Below, in pieces: positions 17,195 through 26,331 of a stretch of DNA of 37,926 nucleotides (positions are counted from its first letter, which is position 1; every line of letters begins with the position of its first letter). The translations under genes and the position numbers were made by a program. Source of the stretch: Rhodospirillaceae bacterium (GTDB taxonomy: Bacteria > Pseudomonadota > Alphaproteobacteria > UBA7887); assembly GCA_002728255.1 (NCBI GenBank), contig PBWV01000001.1:1-37926 (forward strand). Reading direction: 5' to 3'. The notes below the pieces were generated by a model. That model did not search any database, had not been told where the DNA came from, and saw only the letters and a program-made list of their open reading frames with translations.

Positions 17195-19153
17195 TTACTG
17201 AGCATGGAGCCACGCCTGAAACATTAGCACGGGCCACAGACGATGTTGGTGATTTCTGTTCTCTTTCAGGTGGTCTAGCCAAAGACGACGGACAGTACCA
17301 GCCTCGAAAAAACCACCCCGTTTTAGGTCATGTTCTGATAATAAATCCTCTGCCCAAGATCGGAGATCTCTTCTTAGCCAGTCTCCAATCGGGACACCGA
17401 ACCCCATTTTTGGTCGTTCGAAGAGGTGCCTGGGAATATACTTAGCTAAAACTTGTTTTAATATTCTCTTCCCTGAGTTCTTATAAATCTTTGTCTCTAT
17501 GGGCAAGCGCCAAGAAAATTCGAATACCCGATGGTCAAGGAAAGGTACGCGTGCCTCGAGGCCTACCGACATACTAGCCCTGTCTAGTTTTACCAGAATA
17601 TCGTCCGGTAGGTATGTAACTGTATCCATTAACATCATTTGGTGTTGGAAGTTACTAATGGAAGACCAGTTGTGTCTTTCACTTAAAAGGGTGGCAGGTT
17701 CTGTGCTCTTGAGAAGCGCGTTATGGGGGTTCTGCCACTGGGAAATTAACTTCCAGTAGATGTCTTCTTTATCCTTAGCATTCATAATCCCGGCCAACTT
17801 ATGAATTTTTTCACCATACTGTGCTTGACGTAGTGACTGAGGTATAAATGGGGAAACTCTTGTAAAGAAGGTATCCCATCTCTGTGATGGGATCGAGCAA
17901 ATAGCTTTTGAGATGTTTTGGCGTAGCCGTAGTGGTGTGTTTCCTATTATTTTTCCCATATTGCGCGACCAAACATAACGATTATAACCACCGAAAAGTT
18001 CGTCTCCGCCATCTCCCGATAGGGCGACCGTAACTTTTTCTCTCGCAAGATTTGATACTATATAGGTTGGAATTTGTGAAGAATCGGCAAAAGGCTCACT
18101 GTACATAGTAGGTAACTTTGGGATCACTGCTTGAGCTTCACTGGGCGTGACGTAGAGTTCCGTATGCTCGGTTCCCAGGTGTTGTGCAATGGATGCAGCA
18201 GCATCAGCCTCATTGTACGACGCCTCGGAGAAACCAATAGAGAAAGTTTTAACAGGGCGTGAGCTGCATTTCTGCATTAGGGCTACAATTGTTGAAGAAT
18301 CTATGCCGCCCGATAGAAAAGCTCCAAGGGGTGCATCAGATAGCATGCAGTCGGCGACAGCCCCTTGCAACACCGCATCTAGTTGTTTCGAAAGTTCTGG
18401 ATCGTTTGTTTTGAGGGGATTGCCAAGATTTTGTTCTGCACATTCCTTTGCAGACCAATAGAACTTCGGTTGAGGGACAGAGTGGCTGCGGAGTGTTTCG
18501 TAATCAACACTTAGGATAGCACCGGGGACTAACTTCCAGCAGTCTAAGTAAATTGTATGTGGTGCAGGCACGCTACTGTGTCGCAACAATAATGAAATAG
18601 CATCTCTGTTTATATTCGCGGGGAAATTTCTGAATTCCTTTATAGCGGCCAATTCCGAGCCGAACACGAGCGACTTTCCAGCCCAAGCATAATATATTGG
18701 CTTTTGGCCAAAGCGATCCCGAGCTAAATGAAGGCATCTATCTTTCCGGTCCCAGACAGCTAGAGCAAACATACCATTTAATGCCGTAAGGGTTTTGCGC
18801 AATCCCCAGTTGCTGATGGCTTCAACCAAAACCTCCGTATCCGACCGACTCTTGAATGTTATCCCCATCTGAGAGAGCGAGCCTTTTAGTGAGGGCGCAT
18901 TGTATACCTCACCATTGTAGCTTAACACGAACCGGCCGTCCCTCGAAATCATTGGTTGATGGCCTCGATGTGAGAGGTCTACAACTGAAAGCCTTCGGTG
19001 ACCTAGAGATATGCCGGCTCGCTGGTCCGACCATTCCCCAGAGTCGTCAGGACCGCGATGGGTTAGCGCTCTTACGGCGCTACGTAATTCTGCTATAGCA
19101 TCAGAAGATGAGCCATGATCCATTAGTCTGAAACTGCCAGCTATTCCACACAT
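17195..19153 (-). CDS. asnB: AsnB-like glutamine-dependent amidotransferase (copy 1)
   Basis: The protein has the class II glutaminase domain with nucleophile Cys2 (MCGIAGSF), HRGPDDSGEW (32-41) and SYNGEVYN (78-85). This is followed by the synthetase domain with pyrophosphate loop LSGGIDSS (280-287). GDGGDELFGGYNRYVW and LDRASMSVGLEARVPFLDHRV are further family blocks. At 652 residues it resembles the longer AsnB type found in glycan loci. True AsnB makes asparagine from aspartate. In O-antigen clusters such as that containing Pseudomonas WbpS, homologues are thought to amidate uronic acid carboxyls, and the context here favours this second role. It lies between a GT4 gene and the ligase/polymerase gene. 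Confidence 0.88.
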   Translation of the reverse strand: MCGIAGSFRLMDHGSSSDAIAELRSAVRALTHRGPDDSGEWSDQRAGISLGHRRLSVVDLSHRGHQPMISRDGRFVLSYNGEVYNAPSLKGSLSQMGITFKSRSDTEVLVEAISNWGLRKTLTALNGMFALAVWDRKDRCLHLARDRFGQKPIYYAWAGKSLVFGSELAAIKEFRNFPANINRDAISLLLRHSSVPAPHTIYLDCWKLVPGAILSVDYETLRSHSVPQPKFYWSAKECAEQNLGNPLKTNDPELSKQLDAVLQGAVADCMLSDAPLGAFLSGGIDSSTIVALMQKCSSRPVKTFSIGFSEASYNEADAAASIAQHLGTEHTELYVTPSEAQAVIPKLPTMYSEPFADSSQIPTYIVSNLAREKVTVALSGDGGDELFGGYNRYVWSRNMGKIIGNTPLRLRQNISKAICSIPSQRWDTFFTRVSPFIPQSLRQAQYGEKIHKLAGIMNAKDKEDIYWKLISQWQNPHNALLKSTEPATLLSERHNWSSISNFQHQMMLMDTVTYLPDDILVKLDRASMSVGLEARVPFLDHRVFEFSWRLPIETKIYKNSGKRILKQVLAKYIPRHLFERPKMGFGVPIGDWLRRDLRSWAEDLLSEHDLKRGGFFEAGTVRRLWLDHLKENRNHQHRLWPVLMFQAWLHAQ

Positions 19154-19172
19154 ATTCAGGCCTGCACCAAGT

Positions 19173-20333
19173 TTACCCTGGAGTGGTCAAGGAATTGTAC
19201 AATCGAAAATAGGAGCTAACGCATACCTCCATGGAAAATTTTGATAACGCCCGCCTCTTTCCTGCTTGTTTCATAGAATTTCTCAGCTCGGCATTTTGGG
19301 CGAGATACTCACAGGCCTCGCCTAGTAGGCTAGGGCTTCTTGCGGGAACAACTAGCCCGGTTTCCTGGTCGGTGATCAACTCGGTATTTCCGCCGACATC
19401 AGTCACTATCATAGGAATCCCCAAAGCCATTCCTTCCAGCACTGAATTAGACAAACCCTCTTCGTGAGAACTTGATATGCCAATATCTGATGCTTTCATC
19501 AAGTCGTAGATGTCCCTGCGTGAACTAAGCCAAATCACATTTTGACTTATTCCGAGGTGACTTGCGCTCTGTTCTAGGTTGTTGAGAATACCATCGTTTC
19601 GGCCGACACAAATTAATCGCCAAGGGTCTGGCAGTTTACCCTTAACCTTTGCTAGTGCCTTGAGAAGATCCTTGTGCCCCTTATAGGGAATGAAATTGGC
19701 CACAGTAATAAATACAAGTGCCTGAGCTGGAATGTTGAGTTCTCGTCGCACTTCATCAGGTTTTAGTTTTTCAACAAATTCATTGGGGTCGATGCCATTG
19801 TATATTAGTTGTATCCGGGCTTTTGAGTTGGCGCTTTCCTTCTCTAAGTCTCGTATAATGGCCTTGCTGTTCCCGACCAGCACGTCCATAGTTTTATGTA
19901 AATAGCGTTCAATCCAAGCGCCTAAAGGGTGTTTTTTTTGATAAAAATTTAGGCTCCGTCGGCTCATTATCCGAAAGGGAATTCCAAGAAAGAAAGACCA
20001 TACCCCCCCAAGGAGGTAGGCCTCGGGCAAAAAGAAATGGACAATATTGGGGCGTTCGCGGGCTAGGGTGAATCCTAGCCAAAAGACAATAAAGGTGCGT
20101 CTAATAAACCTTTGGCGCGCAATCCATTTGGTAGGTGGAGGAGACAGTACGGGCACATTTTTGCGTTCCATTTCATTAGCGAGAGCGCCCCGAGCCCGAA
20201 AAGCGATTATTGAAATCTCCAAGCCGTTACCTTGTAATTTAGGCATGACCCGAAGCAAATGATTTTCAGTGCCCCCAATGTCCAACGAACCAATAATCAC
20301 AAATAACTTTGAGGTGTCCCCATTTTTCATCAC
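19173..20333 (-). CDS. GT4-family glycosyltransferase
   Basis: A 386-residue GT-B fold glycosyltransferase. The N-terminus begins KLFVIIGSLDIGGTENHLLRV, shown here as FVIIGSLDIGGTENHL, the GGxE acceptor-side motif of family 4. The C-terminal donor domain has FITVANFIPYKGHKDLLKAL and the EX7E motif in SHEEGLSNSVLEGMALGIP, followed by TDVGGNTELI. These enzymes work at the cytoplasmic face of the membrane with UDP- or GDP-sugars and retain the anomeric configuration. The start is GTG at 20333, directly abutting the stop of the next GT4 gene, or ATG at 20330. The sugar and linkage cannot be told from the sequence. Confidence 0.88.
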   Translation of the reverse strand: MMKNGDTSKLFVIIGSLDIGGTENHLLRVMPKLQGNGLEISIIAFRARGALANEMERKNVPVLSPPPTKWIARQRFIRRTFIVFWLGFTLARERPNIVHFFLPEAYLLGGVWSFFLGIPFRIMSRRSLNFYQKKHPLGAWIERYLHKTMDVLVGNSKAIIRDLEKESANSKARIQLIYNGIDPNEFVEKLKPDEVRRELNIPAQALVFITVANFIPYKGHKDLLKALAKVKGKLPDPWRLICVGRNDGILNNLEQSASHLGISQNVIWLSSRRDIYDLMKASDIGISSSHEEGLSNSVLEGMALGIPMIVTDVGGNTELITDQETGLVVPARSPSLLGEACEYLAQNAELRNSMKQAGKRRALSKFSMEVCVSSYFRLYNSLTTPG

Positions 20334-21557
20334 TTACAATGCTTTCCGCCTAATTATTGTACGATAGGCCTCAAGGTATTGATTTACAATTGACCGCCAC
20401 GCAAACACTAATGCCCGTTCTCTTGAAATGTTAATGTATTTCTCCCTGAGATCCTTGTGGGACAAGAGTTGGTTCATTGCTTCCGCTAGCCCTTCATGGT
20501 CCTTTACGGGCACCATTATTCCATACTTTCCTTGGCCTATCACGTCCCGGCAGCCGGGTCCATCTGTAGTGATTATCGGAAGGCTTGCCGCCATTGCCTC
20601 AATAATGGCTATTCCAAAGGATTCGACATGCGATGGAAAGACGAACGCATCTGCACTTTTGTACAGTCCAACTAATTTATTACTTGGTGCCTCAAAGGGA
20701 CTTCCTTCGGCGTCTTGATCAGAAATTTCACCAAGCAGATGAACGTGTTCAGTCAGGCCTTGTTTTGCCACCTGGCTCTTGAGAGTTTCTGTGTGCTTAC
20801 CCGCAATAGCCAAACGGAACGGCCGACTAGCCTTTTTCCTTAACAAAGCGGCAGCCGATATTAGGTCGCTAAACCCCTTTTTTGGATGGTGCCGTCCTAC
20901 TGAGAGATAGAGAAAGGCATCGTTGTTTATTCCAAATTCTTTGCGAATAGAAACAGTGTCAAACGGGCGTTGAAATCGGGGTAGATCGACCCCATTCGGG
21001 ATGTTCCATACCTTTTCACTTATTATTTTAATATCGTCATACTCTCGAGCCATTGACTTCGTAATAGCAGACAGAGCATCAGCTCGCGGAAGCCACTTTC
21101 TAATAATTTGGTCGATACGGGGGTCGAGCCGCATGCCGTATCCAAGGTCATGGTTAACTTGGATGTCTTCGCCTGCGCATCTGATAATATGAGGAACATC
21201 CTTTTCAGCAAAGCGTGCCAAAGCTACGCCAATGGGGAATCCTACCGTGCCGTGCCAGATATCAAAACGATATTTCCACTGTAAAATTCTGAAAAAGCTT
21301 GCAAGTAGTAGAGTGGCGGTTTCTGGAAAGTTTTGGGTGAAAGAGATAGTTTTTGGAGGCATCGTGATGAGCTTGTATGCTAACCTGCGGCCAGTTTCTT
21401 GTATTTGTCGTACGTTGGTTGCTGGTGCAATAACGATTGGGGTATGTCCCTGCGCCAGTAGTCCAGAAGCGATGTTATGGAGACCTATCTCTACCCCCCC
21501 AATGGCAGGTAAAAAGGTTGAAGTCGGAAGTGCTATTACGAGCTTTTTACGTTGCAT
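20334..21557 (-). CDS. GT4-family glycosyltransferase
   Basis: This GT-B glycosyltransferase has an N-terminal acceptor domain starting KLVIALPTSTFLPAIGGVEIGLHNI. The key motif is AIGGVEIGLHNIASGLL. The donor domain has LYLSVGRHHPKKGFSDLISAA, with the core SVGRHHPKKGF, and the EX7E motif in HVESFGIAIIEAMAASLPII. The frame opens at 21602, but the ATG at 21557 starts just before the conserved sequence. It overlaps the upstream gene's stop by 11 bases, a usual form of coupling, so I take it as the start (407 residues). It is a paralogue-like partner of the GT4 gene just downstream, and together they would add two sugars of the repeat. Specificity is unknown. Confidence 0.87.
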   Translation of the reverse strand: MQRKKLVIALPTSTFLPAIGGVEIGLHNIASGLLAQGHTPIVIAPATNVRQIQETGRRLAYKLITMPPKTISFTQNFPETATLLLASFFRILQWKYRFDIWHGTVGFPIGVALARFAEKDVPHIIRCAGEDIQVNHDLGYGMRLDPRIDQIIRKWLPRADALSAITKSMAREYDDIKIISEKVWNIPNGVDLPRFQRPFDTVSIRKEFGINNDAFLYLSVGRHHPKKGFSDLISAAALLRKKASRPFRLAIAGKHTETLKSQVAKQGLTEHVHLLGEISDQDAEGSPFEAPSNKLVGLYKSADAFVFPSHVESFGIAIIEAMAASLPIITTDGPGCRDVIGQGKYGIMVPVKDHEGLAEAMNQLLSHKDLREKYINISRERALVFAWRSIVNQYLEAYRTIIRRKAL

Positions 21558-22659
21558 CGGGTTCGATAGTTGAGACTGTGTCGTGGACGATACTAACAAC
21601 ACGGTTGCAGAAGCCTATCTCGCTTGTTTTTTTTTCGAGCTCTTCCCGGTAGGTTTGTTGTGCACACTCAGCCAACGTTTTCAGTTGATGGGGACATGAA
21701 TAGGCCATGCTCAGCTTCTCCATGAAATCTGATAGGTCCCAGGAATGGGTTAAAATTGTTTTTCCATATACAAAAAGGTTAGGCCAGGTCTCCATATGGG
21801 ACATATCTGGTTTCAATAGGGTGGCTCCACAGAGGGTAGCCTCAAAATCCTTGAGTGTGATCTCCCCGAAACCAAATGGAGATATTACCAATCGTGTTTC
21901 CCGCATTTCCTGGTAGTAAGCCCGCCGGCTCAGCTTCCTGGTGCTGAGCCTATCTTTTAAGAGTGTTTGAATTTTCTTGCGCTGGTAGGAAACGGTTTCC
22001 CGTTCATACTTGGTTCCCATCCGGCAAGATAGGGCCACGGTCCTCTCGGAGTTAGATGGTACGAATTTTTTGGGTAGCCAAAAGAGTGCGTTGATCGGGA
22101 TAAACCTTCTTAATCCCATGATATGAGGGCCGTACATACTGTAGTTCGCCAGGCCTGAATTCCATGATAATCTGAGCTGGCCAAGGCGACTCGGATCGGT
22201 CAGCACTCGGTTCCGAGCAGGTGTAGAATCAGTTGCCCCAAAGGACTGGTGATAGTAGTCAGCCCAAAGTCGATTCCCGTATAATTTTTTCATGTATAGG
22301 GACTTATCTTTGAGTAATTGGCCTTTGCAGTACCAGCGGACAAACGGCAGGACTTGGGGCTGAAGCCAGCCACTGCTGTCCGAAATATCAAACCACACTA
22401 AGGGCACGCTCTCCGCTAGCCTTGATAAGTCCATCAAGACCGCCTGATCTCCCTCAACTTCCCATCGATGGCTAACGCTGCGACTTTCTATAAACAGCAC
22501 ATCGCAATCGCATAGCTTCGGGTGTGCAATGGACGTGAAAAATTTAGTTTGAATACCGCAATCCGCGAGTTCTTTTCGATACACAATGAATGGAAATAAG
22601 AATGCAATTCCGTTAGGAGACTGAAAGCCCTTAGTGAGAATGTGAATTTTATGCATCAT
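21547..22659 (-). CDS. Putative glycosyltransferase-like protein of unfamiliar family
   Basis: I do not recognise this 370-residue protein with certainty. It opens with a GT-B-like strand, IHILTKGFQSPNGIAFLFPF, and has DVLFIESRSVSHRW and a short SVPLVWFDISDSSGW segment. The C-terminal part, VISPFGFGEITLKDFEATLC, then GATLLKPDMSHMETWPNLF, resembles the donor side of GT1/CgeB-like or exostosin-like glycosyltransferases, where E-rich segments bind the nucleotide sugar. There is no signal peptide or membrane helix. It overlaps both neighbours by 11 bases: the GT4 start downstream and the second AsnB-like stop upstream. So it belongs to the same transcript. A role in adding a sugar to the glycan is inferred from fold hints and context only. 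Confidence 0.6.
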   Translation of the reverse strand: MMHKIHILTKGFQSPNGIAFLFPFIVYRKELADCGIQTKFFTSIAHPKLCDCDVLFIESRSVSHRWEVEGDQAVLMDLSRLAESVPLVWFDISDSSGWLQPQVLPFVRWYCKGQLLKDKSLYMKKLYGNRLWADYYHQSFGATDSTPARNRVLTDPSRLGQLRLSWNSGLANYSMYGPHIMGLRRFIPINALFWLPKKFVPSNSERTVALSCRMGTKYERETVSYQRKKIQTLLKDRLSTRKLSRRAYYQEMRETRLVISPFGFGEITLKDFEATLCGATLLKPDMSHMETWPNLFVYGKTILTHSWDLSDFMEKLSMAYSCPHQLKTLAECAQQTYREELEKKTSEIGFCNRVVSIVHDTVSTIEPDAT

Positions 22660-24496
22660 CTAACCGAGGTGCATTGGCATTACGTATATCAGCTACTGAC
22701 CTTAGCCAAAGCTCTAAGTTTATTAGGTGTTCCAACGGTATGGGTTTCTTGTTCCTTTTGTTTCGAAAGTCGTCCACTGCGGTGCGGACTTTTTTGGGGT
22801 CAGAATACGAAGCAAGCTGGCTATCGGGTTGTACTAGTAGATCTAAATATCTACCCAATCCGGTCTCATTTTCAAGCCAACTTCGAAGTGGCAATGCAAG
22901 ACCGACTTTGCGGCGATCCACTATCTCCGATGGGAGAAATTGCTTTGCAACCCTTTTGAGTATGGGTTTGGTATCACCACCCGGGGCCCGAAGTTGAACT
23001 GGTATTCGATTGATTTTCTTGGCCAGGGGGGCGTGGCTGAAGGGCACCCGTGCCTCTACGGAGGCCGCCATAGCCATTTTATCTTGTCTCATCAAAAGCG
23101 ATGATAAATATGAGGTTTGATCAACCGCAAACATCCTTTCCCGGAAATCCAAAAATCGGGAGGCAGTGTCTTCACGCTGGCCACCTCTGTGAATCAGGGG
23201 TGGGAAAAGTTCTTCTAATTCGAGAATATCATGATAAACGGCTCCGAAAATCGCTGCATCTCTGCCTGAGAACTTTTGGATTTCTCGCCAGCGTTGAAGA
23301 ATGGGCCAAAGAAAACCGGGGACTAGATCGGCAAATAGACCGTTCCTCTTTAGTTTTCGCCAGATGTCATATCGTTTGTATCCGCCAAATAGCTCATCGG
23401 CCCCCTCGCCCGTTAGGACCACTTTGTGTTTTTTACGAATGGTTTCGCACAATAGCATCAACATTACGCAGCCATAGTGTGGAACTGGACCCTCCATGTG
23501 TTTAATGGCCCGCGGCAGGGCATCGGCAAAATCGTTATTGTCCAGTGTTACTTCATGATGTTCTAGGTTTAAGCGTTTTTGGATAATGCGACGATAGGGT
23601 CGCTCGTCCTGTGGGTATCCTGGTATGTGAACGCCATATGATGTAAGTGTTCCGGCAGTTTCCTTTGCAGCTATCGCCGTCACAAGGCTAGAGTCGACAC
23701 CCCCCGAAAGTTGTACGGCATAGCCTACATCACTGACCAGGTGAGCCTTAACCGAGGCATATACTGTTTCCTTTGATAATTGTACCGCATCGTCTTGGCT
23801 CAAGGAGTTATCGGAGTTCAGGTGCTCCAAAGGGTCGTCAAATTGTTCAGGCTTTGTCCTGGCATCATTAATATTAGCAGTGCATGTATATCCTCCCGGA
23901 AGCAGCTCAATGTCTGAGATGTTACTTAATGTTCCTGAAGCATAGCGAAAAATTAGAAGTTCAGGCAAGGCGTTGGTATCTACCTCAAATGGAGTGATCC
24001 CAGCGAAGGAACGCATTTCTGTGGCAAAACCAATTAAATGACCTCTTTTGAGTATGTACAAAGGCTTTATTCCAAGGGTATCACGTGCCGCTATCACCTC
24101 GCACCTGTGTCGATCAAAAATTACAAGTGAAAACATTCCCTCAACTTTGGGAAATAGCTTTTTTTTCCAATGAGCGTAACCATGAAGAAGTACTTCTGTA
24201 TCTCCCTCGGTTTGGAACAGGTATCCTTTTTGCTCTAGTTCCCTTCGGAGCTCTCTGAAATTATAGATCTCACCATTGAATACTAAGGAGTAGCGGCCTG
24301 TGGGATCGGTCATGGGTTGGTCGGAGGTGGATCCAGGGTCCAGTATAGCCAGCCTTCGAAAAACCATGGCTATCCCGGGCTCGGCAATCATTCCTCCTGA
24401 GTCTGGCCCCCTATGTAGAATGTCTTTTTCTAGCCTCCGTAGCAGTGGGCTGGAGAAAAGGCGTTCCTTTTGGCATAAAACTACGAACCCACACAT
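22649..24496 (-). CDS. AsnB-like glutamine-dependent amidotransferase (copy 2)
   Basis: This 615-residue protein has the same two-domain plan as copy 1. Cys2 lies in MCGFVVLC, with HRGPDSGG (28-35), FNGEIYNFRELRREL and the synthetase loop VQLSGGVDSSLVTA (261-274). TGEGADELFGGYKRYDIWR and VEARVPFSHAPLAKKI follow. The copies differ throughout, including the glutaminase N-terminus and the region after the PP-loop, so they are old paralogues or independent acquisitions rather than a recent duplication. Two amidotransferases in one glycan locus suggest two amidated acidic sugars, or one amidated sugar plus another use. It sits downstream of the sugar dehydrogenase-cytochrome gene, six bases away. 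Confidence 0.87.
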   Translation of the reverse strand: MCGFVVLCQKERLFSSPLLRRLEKDILHRGPDSGGMIAEPGIAMVFRRLAILDPGSTSDQPMTDPTGRYSLVFNGEIYNFRELRRELEQKGYLFQTEGDTEVLLHGYAHWKKKLFPKVEGMFSLVIFDRHRCEVIAARDTLGIKPLYILKRGHLIGFATEMRSFAGITPFEVDTNALPELLIFRYASGTLSNISDIELLPGGYTCTANINDARTKPEQFDDPLEHLNSDNSLSQDDAVQLSKETVYASVKAHLVSDVGYAVQLSGGVDSSLVTAIAAKETAGTLTSYGVHIPGYPQDERPYRRIIQKRLNLEHHEVTLDNNDFADALPRAIKHMEGPVPHYGCVMLMLLCETIRKKHKVVLTGEGADELFGGYKRYDIWRKLKRNGLFADLVPGFLWPILQRWREIQKFSGRDAAIFGAVYHDILELEELFPPLIHRGGQREDTASRFLDFRERMFAVDQTSYLSSLLMRQDKMAMAASVEARVPFSHAPLAKKINRIPVQLRAPGGDTKPILKRVAKQFLPSEIVDRRKVGLALPLRSWLENETGLGRYLDLLVQPDSQLASYSDPKKVRTAVDDFRNKRNKKPIPLEHLINLELWLRSVADIRNANAPRLDDA

Positions 24497-24502
24497 ATTA
24501 AG

Positions 24503-26317
24503 CTATGAACTCTGCTTTTTCCTTCCATGGGAACGGCGGGACCATGGCATCCAAATACTAAGGGTGAAAATAATGGTTGCGACTGTGCCCATTGCAAATG
24601 CTACCAAAATATGTCGATATCGCAATTCTGGAAGGAGATACGCTATGAAAAACCTAAGCCGATCAAGGGAACTTATCGCTTTTTCTTGCTGGCTTTTTGG
24701 CTCGTTGATTTGGATCAAGTGGGTTGCAACGACGGCCGCGTGTTGTGGGGTGAGACCTAGGTTCGGCATCTGCGATTGCGGATTATCAAAGGCCGGTTCC
24801 TGAAGATAGTGGGTCAGCCAGACTAGGAGACGATCCTTTTCCGAAGAAGCAAGTACATTGTGTCTTGCATCGTAGGTTTCCACAAAGGGAGCACTTTCCA
24901 ATGTGTCGACGAGCGCCACTTGTTTGGCATAGTTTTGATTATTTATCCGAGCTTCAATTGAAGCAATTAGGGCGGAGTCTAAGGGAGGGCCAAAATTCCC
25001 CCCCATACCGGAAATCTGATGGCAGTCCCGGCAACCATAACGACTGAGCAAGGCGGTTGGCCGAGTGTCTTGTTCAATTATATGGGGATGCCCGATGGAA
25101 GGGTTGTAAGAGAGCTTTAAGATGGGGGTTGTTCCATCATTTTGGGGCATCATCGCAACCAAATACAGGCCGTCTGGCCCGAACTGGACGGAGACAGGGA
25201 GTTGGTAACCGTTGCCGCGGTAGGCTAAAAGCTGCTTAGGCGGTGTGGCGGCTCTATTATTGTCAAAGTCGTAGTCAAACACCACGACGGTTCTTTGTCC
25301 TCTCATGCTTGGTCCTTGGGCACCAGGTGTGCCGGCCAGGGCGATGAAGAACTTGTTTGTGTACGGATCGGGGAAAATATTGCTCTCAGATTCTAGAAAA
25401 TCCAGTTGGACTAAACCCACTGCTGGCCCAAATATATAGTTAGCTCTTGCGGCAAAAGACCAATCGTTCCCCTCCCACAAATAATTTTCACCTCTGTTGA
25501 TTTCAAGAAAACGATCTATAAATCCGCCGTTTTCTGTTGCAAATAGGCGGCTCTTAGCCAGTACAAGGCCAAAAATATTTCTGTGTCCGTAGGACCATAT
25601 AAAGTCCGTAGATGTTGTCTGACCATCATCAACGAAAAAGGGATTGTCAGCGTATGGTTCTAGGTCTAAGTCCATTCGCAATACCGATCCTAGCGCAGAG
25701 GCTAGGTTCTGGCTTTCGTGGCGTTCCTTTCCATAACCAACTGGCACAAAGAGCTGATGGCCATCGATGACACAGGGGCCTATTTGGTGGCTGGTATCAC
25801 TTCTTTCATTCGCAAATATATCAAGAAGAAATTTGGGGTCCTTTGCCTCCAAGCTGAAAGTACCAGGATTTGATTGGAATCTCACTAGGCCGTTTCGAAA
25901 CACCTGGGTTTTATCCAAATAGCCGAAGGAAATAAAAATGAAGCCATTGAGCGGATCCAAGCAAAGGCCTGCAGCTCCCAGTGTTTGAAATTCTTCTTTG
26001 AGTGGGACGGGTAAAAAGTTATCGGCGACTGTGTATACCTCCCGGTTTCGGGTTACCACTTTTAGAGCTCCCTTCAATTCTATGACGTAGTATAGAGGCG
26101 AAAGCGGCTCGTTTCCGGGGTTAGGGACAAACTCTATATCTGATGGAAATCGATATCCTGTTGAATCAATTTCCAATGAAAAACCCTGTGCCACAGCCCA
26201 GTCATCCTTCCAAATGTTGGCTCGGTCTTCTTCTGCCATGGAACCTGTTACGGAGAGGCTAACCCCTATGAAGGGGAGCGCGAGGAAACAAAGTTGCTTT
26301 GTAAAACCTGGCCACAT
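24503..26317 (-). CDS. Secreted PQQ-type sugar dehydrogenase fused to cytochrome c, membrane-anchored
   Basis: From the ATG at 26317, preceded by a strong AAAGGAGAG site, the 604-residue protein has five parts in order. A signal peptide (WPGFTKQLCFLALPFIGVSLSVTG, core LCFLALPFIGVSL) comes first. A beta-propeller of the glucose/sorbosone dehydrogenase (GSDH) type follows, with IWSYGHRNIFGL (about 240-251) and ENGGFIDRFLEINRGENYLW (262-281). Next is a single-haem cytochrome c domain with CRDCH (429-433) and a likely axial Met in MPNLG (517-521). One transmembrane helix (about 569-590) and a basic cytoplasmic tail RRSHGRKK close the protein. GSDH enzymes oxidise sugars with PQQ in the periplasm, and the attached haem would pass electrons to the respiratory chain. 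No PQQ synthesis genes are in the window. Its place inside a glycan operon is odd. Confidence 0.82.
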   Translation of the reverse strand: MWPGFTKQLCFLALPFIGVSLSVTGSMAEEDRANIWKDDWAVAQGFSLEIDSTGYRFPSDIEFVPNPGNEPLSPLYYVIELKGALKVVTRNREVYTVADNFLPVPLKEEFQTLGAAGLCLDPLNGFIFISFGYLDKTQVFRNGLVRFQSNPGTFSLEAKDPKFLLDIFANERSDTSHQIGPCVIDGHQLFVPVGYGKERHESQNLASALGSVLRMDLDLEPYADNPFFVDDGQTTSTDFIWSYGHRNIFGLVLAKSRLFATENGGFIDRFLEINRGENYLWEGNDWSFAARANYIFGPAVGLVQLDFLESESNIFPDPYTNKFFIALAGTPGAQGPSMRGQRTVVVFDYDFDNNRAATPPKQLLAYRGNGYQLPVSVQFGPDGLYLVAMMPQNDGTTPILKLSYNPSIGHPHIIEQDTRPTALLSRYGCRDCHQISGMGGNFGPPLDSALIASIEARINNQNYAKQVALVDTLESAPFVETYDARHNVLASSEKDRLLVWLTHYLQEPAFDNPQSQMPNLGLTPQHAAVVATHLIQINEPKSQQEKAISSLDRLRFFIAYLLPELRYRHILVAFAMGTVATIIFTLSIWMPWSRRSHGRKKQSS

Positions 26318-26331
26318 AGTCGGTCTCTCCT

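Noticed and set aside
16207-17445. Plus-strand 412-codon frame
   Set aside because: It is antisense to the ligase/polymerase and asparagine synthase genes, both strongly supported. Its product is a low-order mix rich in Ser, Arg and Ala without any motif.
17195-24496. Recent duplication of the two asparagine synthase genes
   Set aside because: The proteins share only family motifs and differ in length and in most other positions, so no recent duplication is supported.
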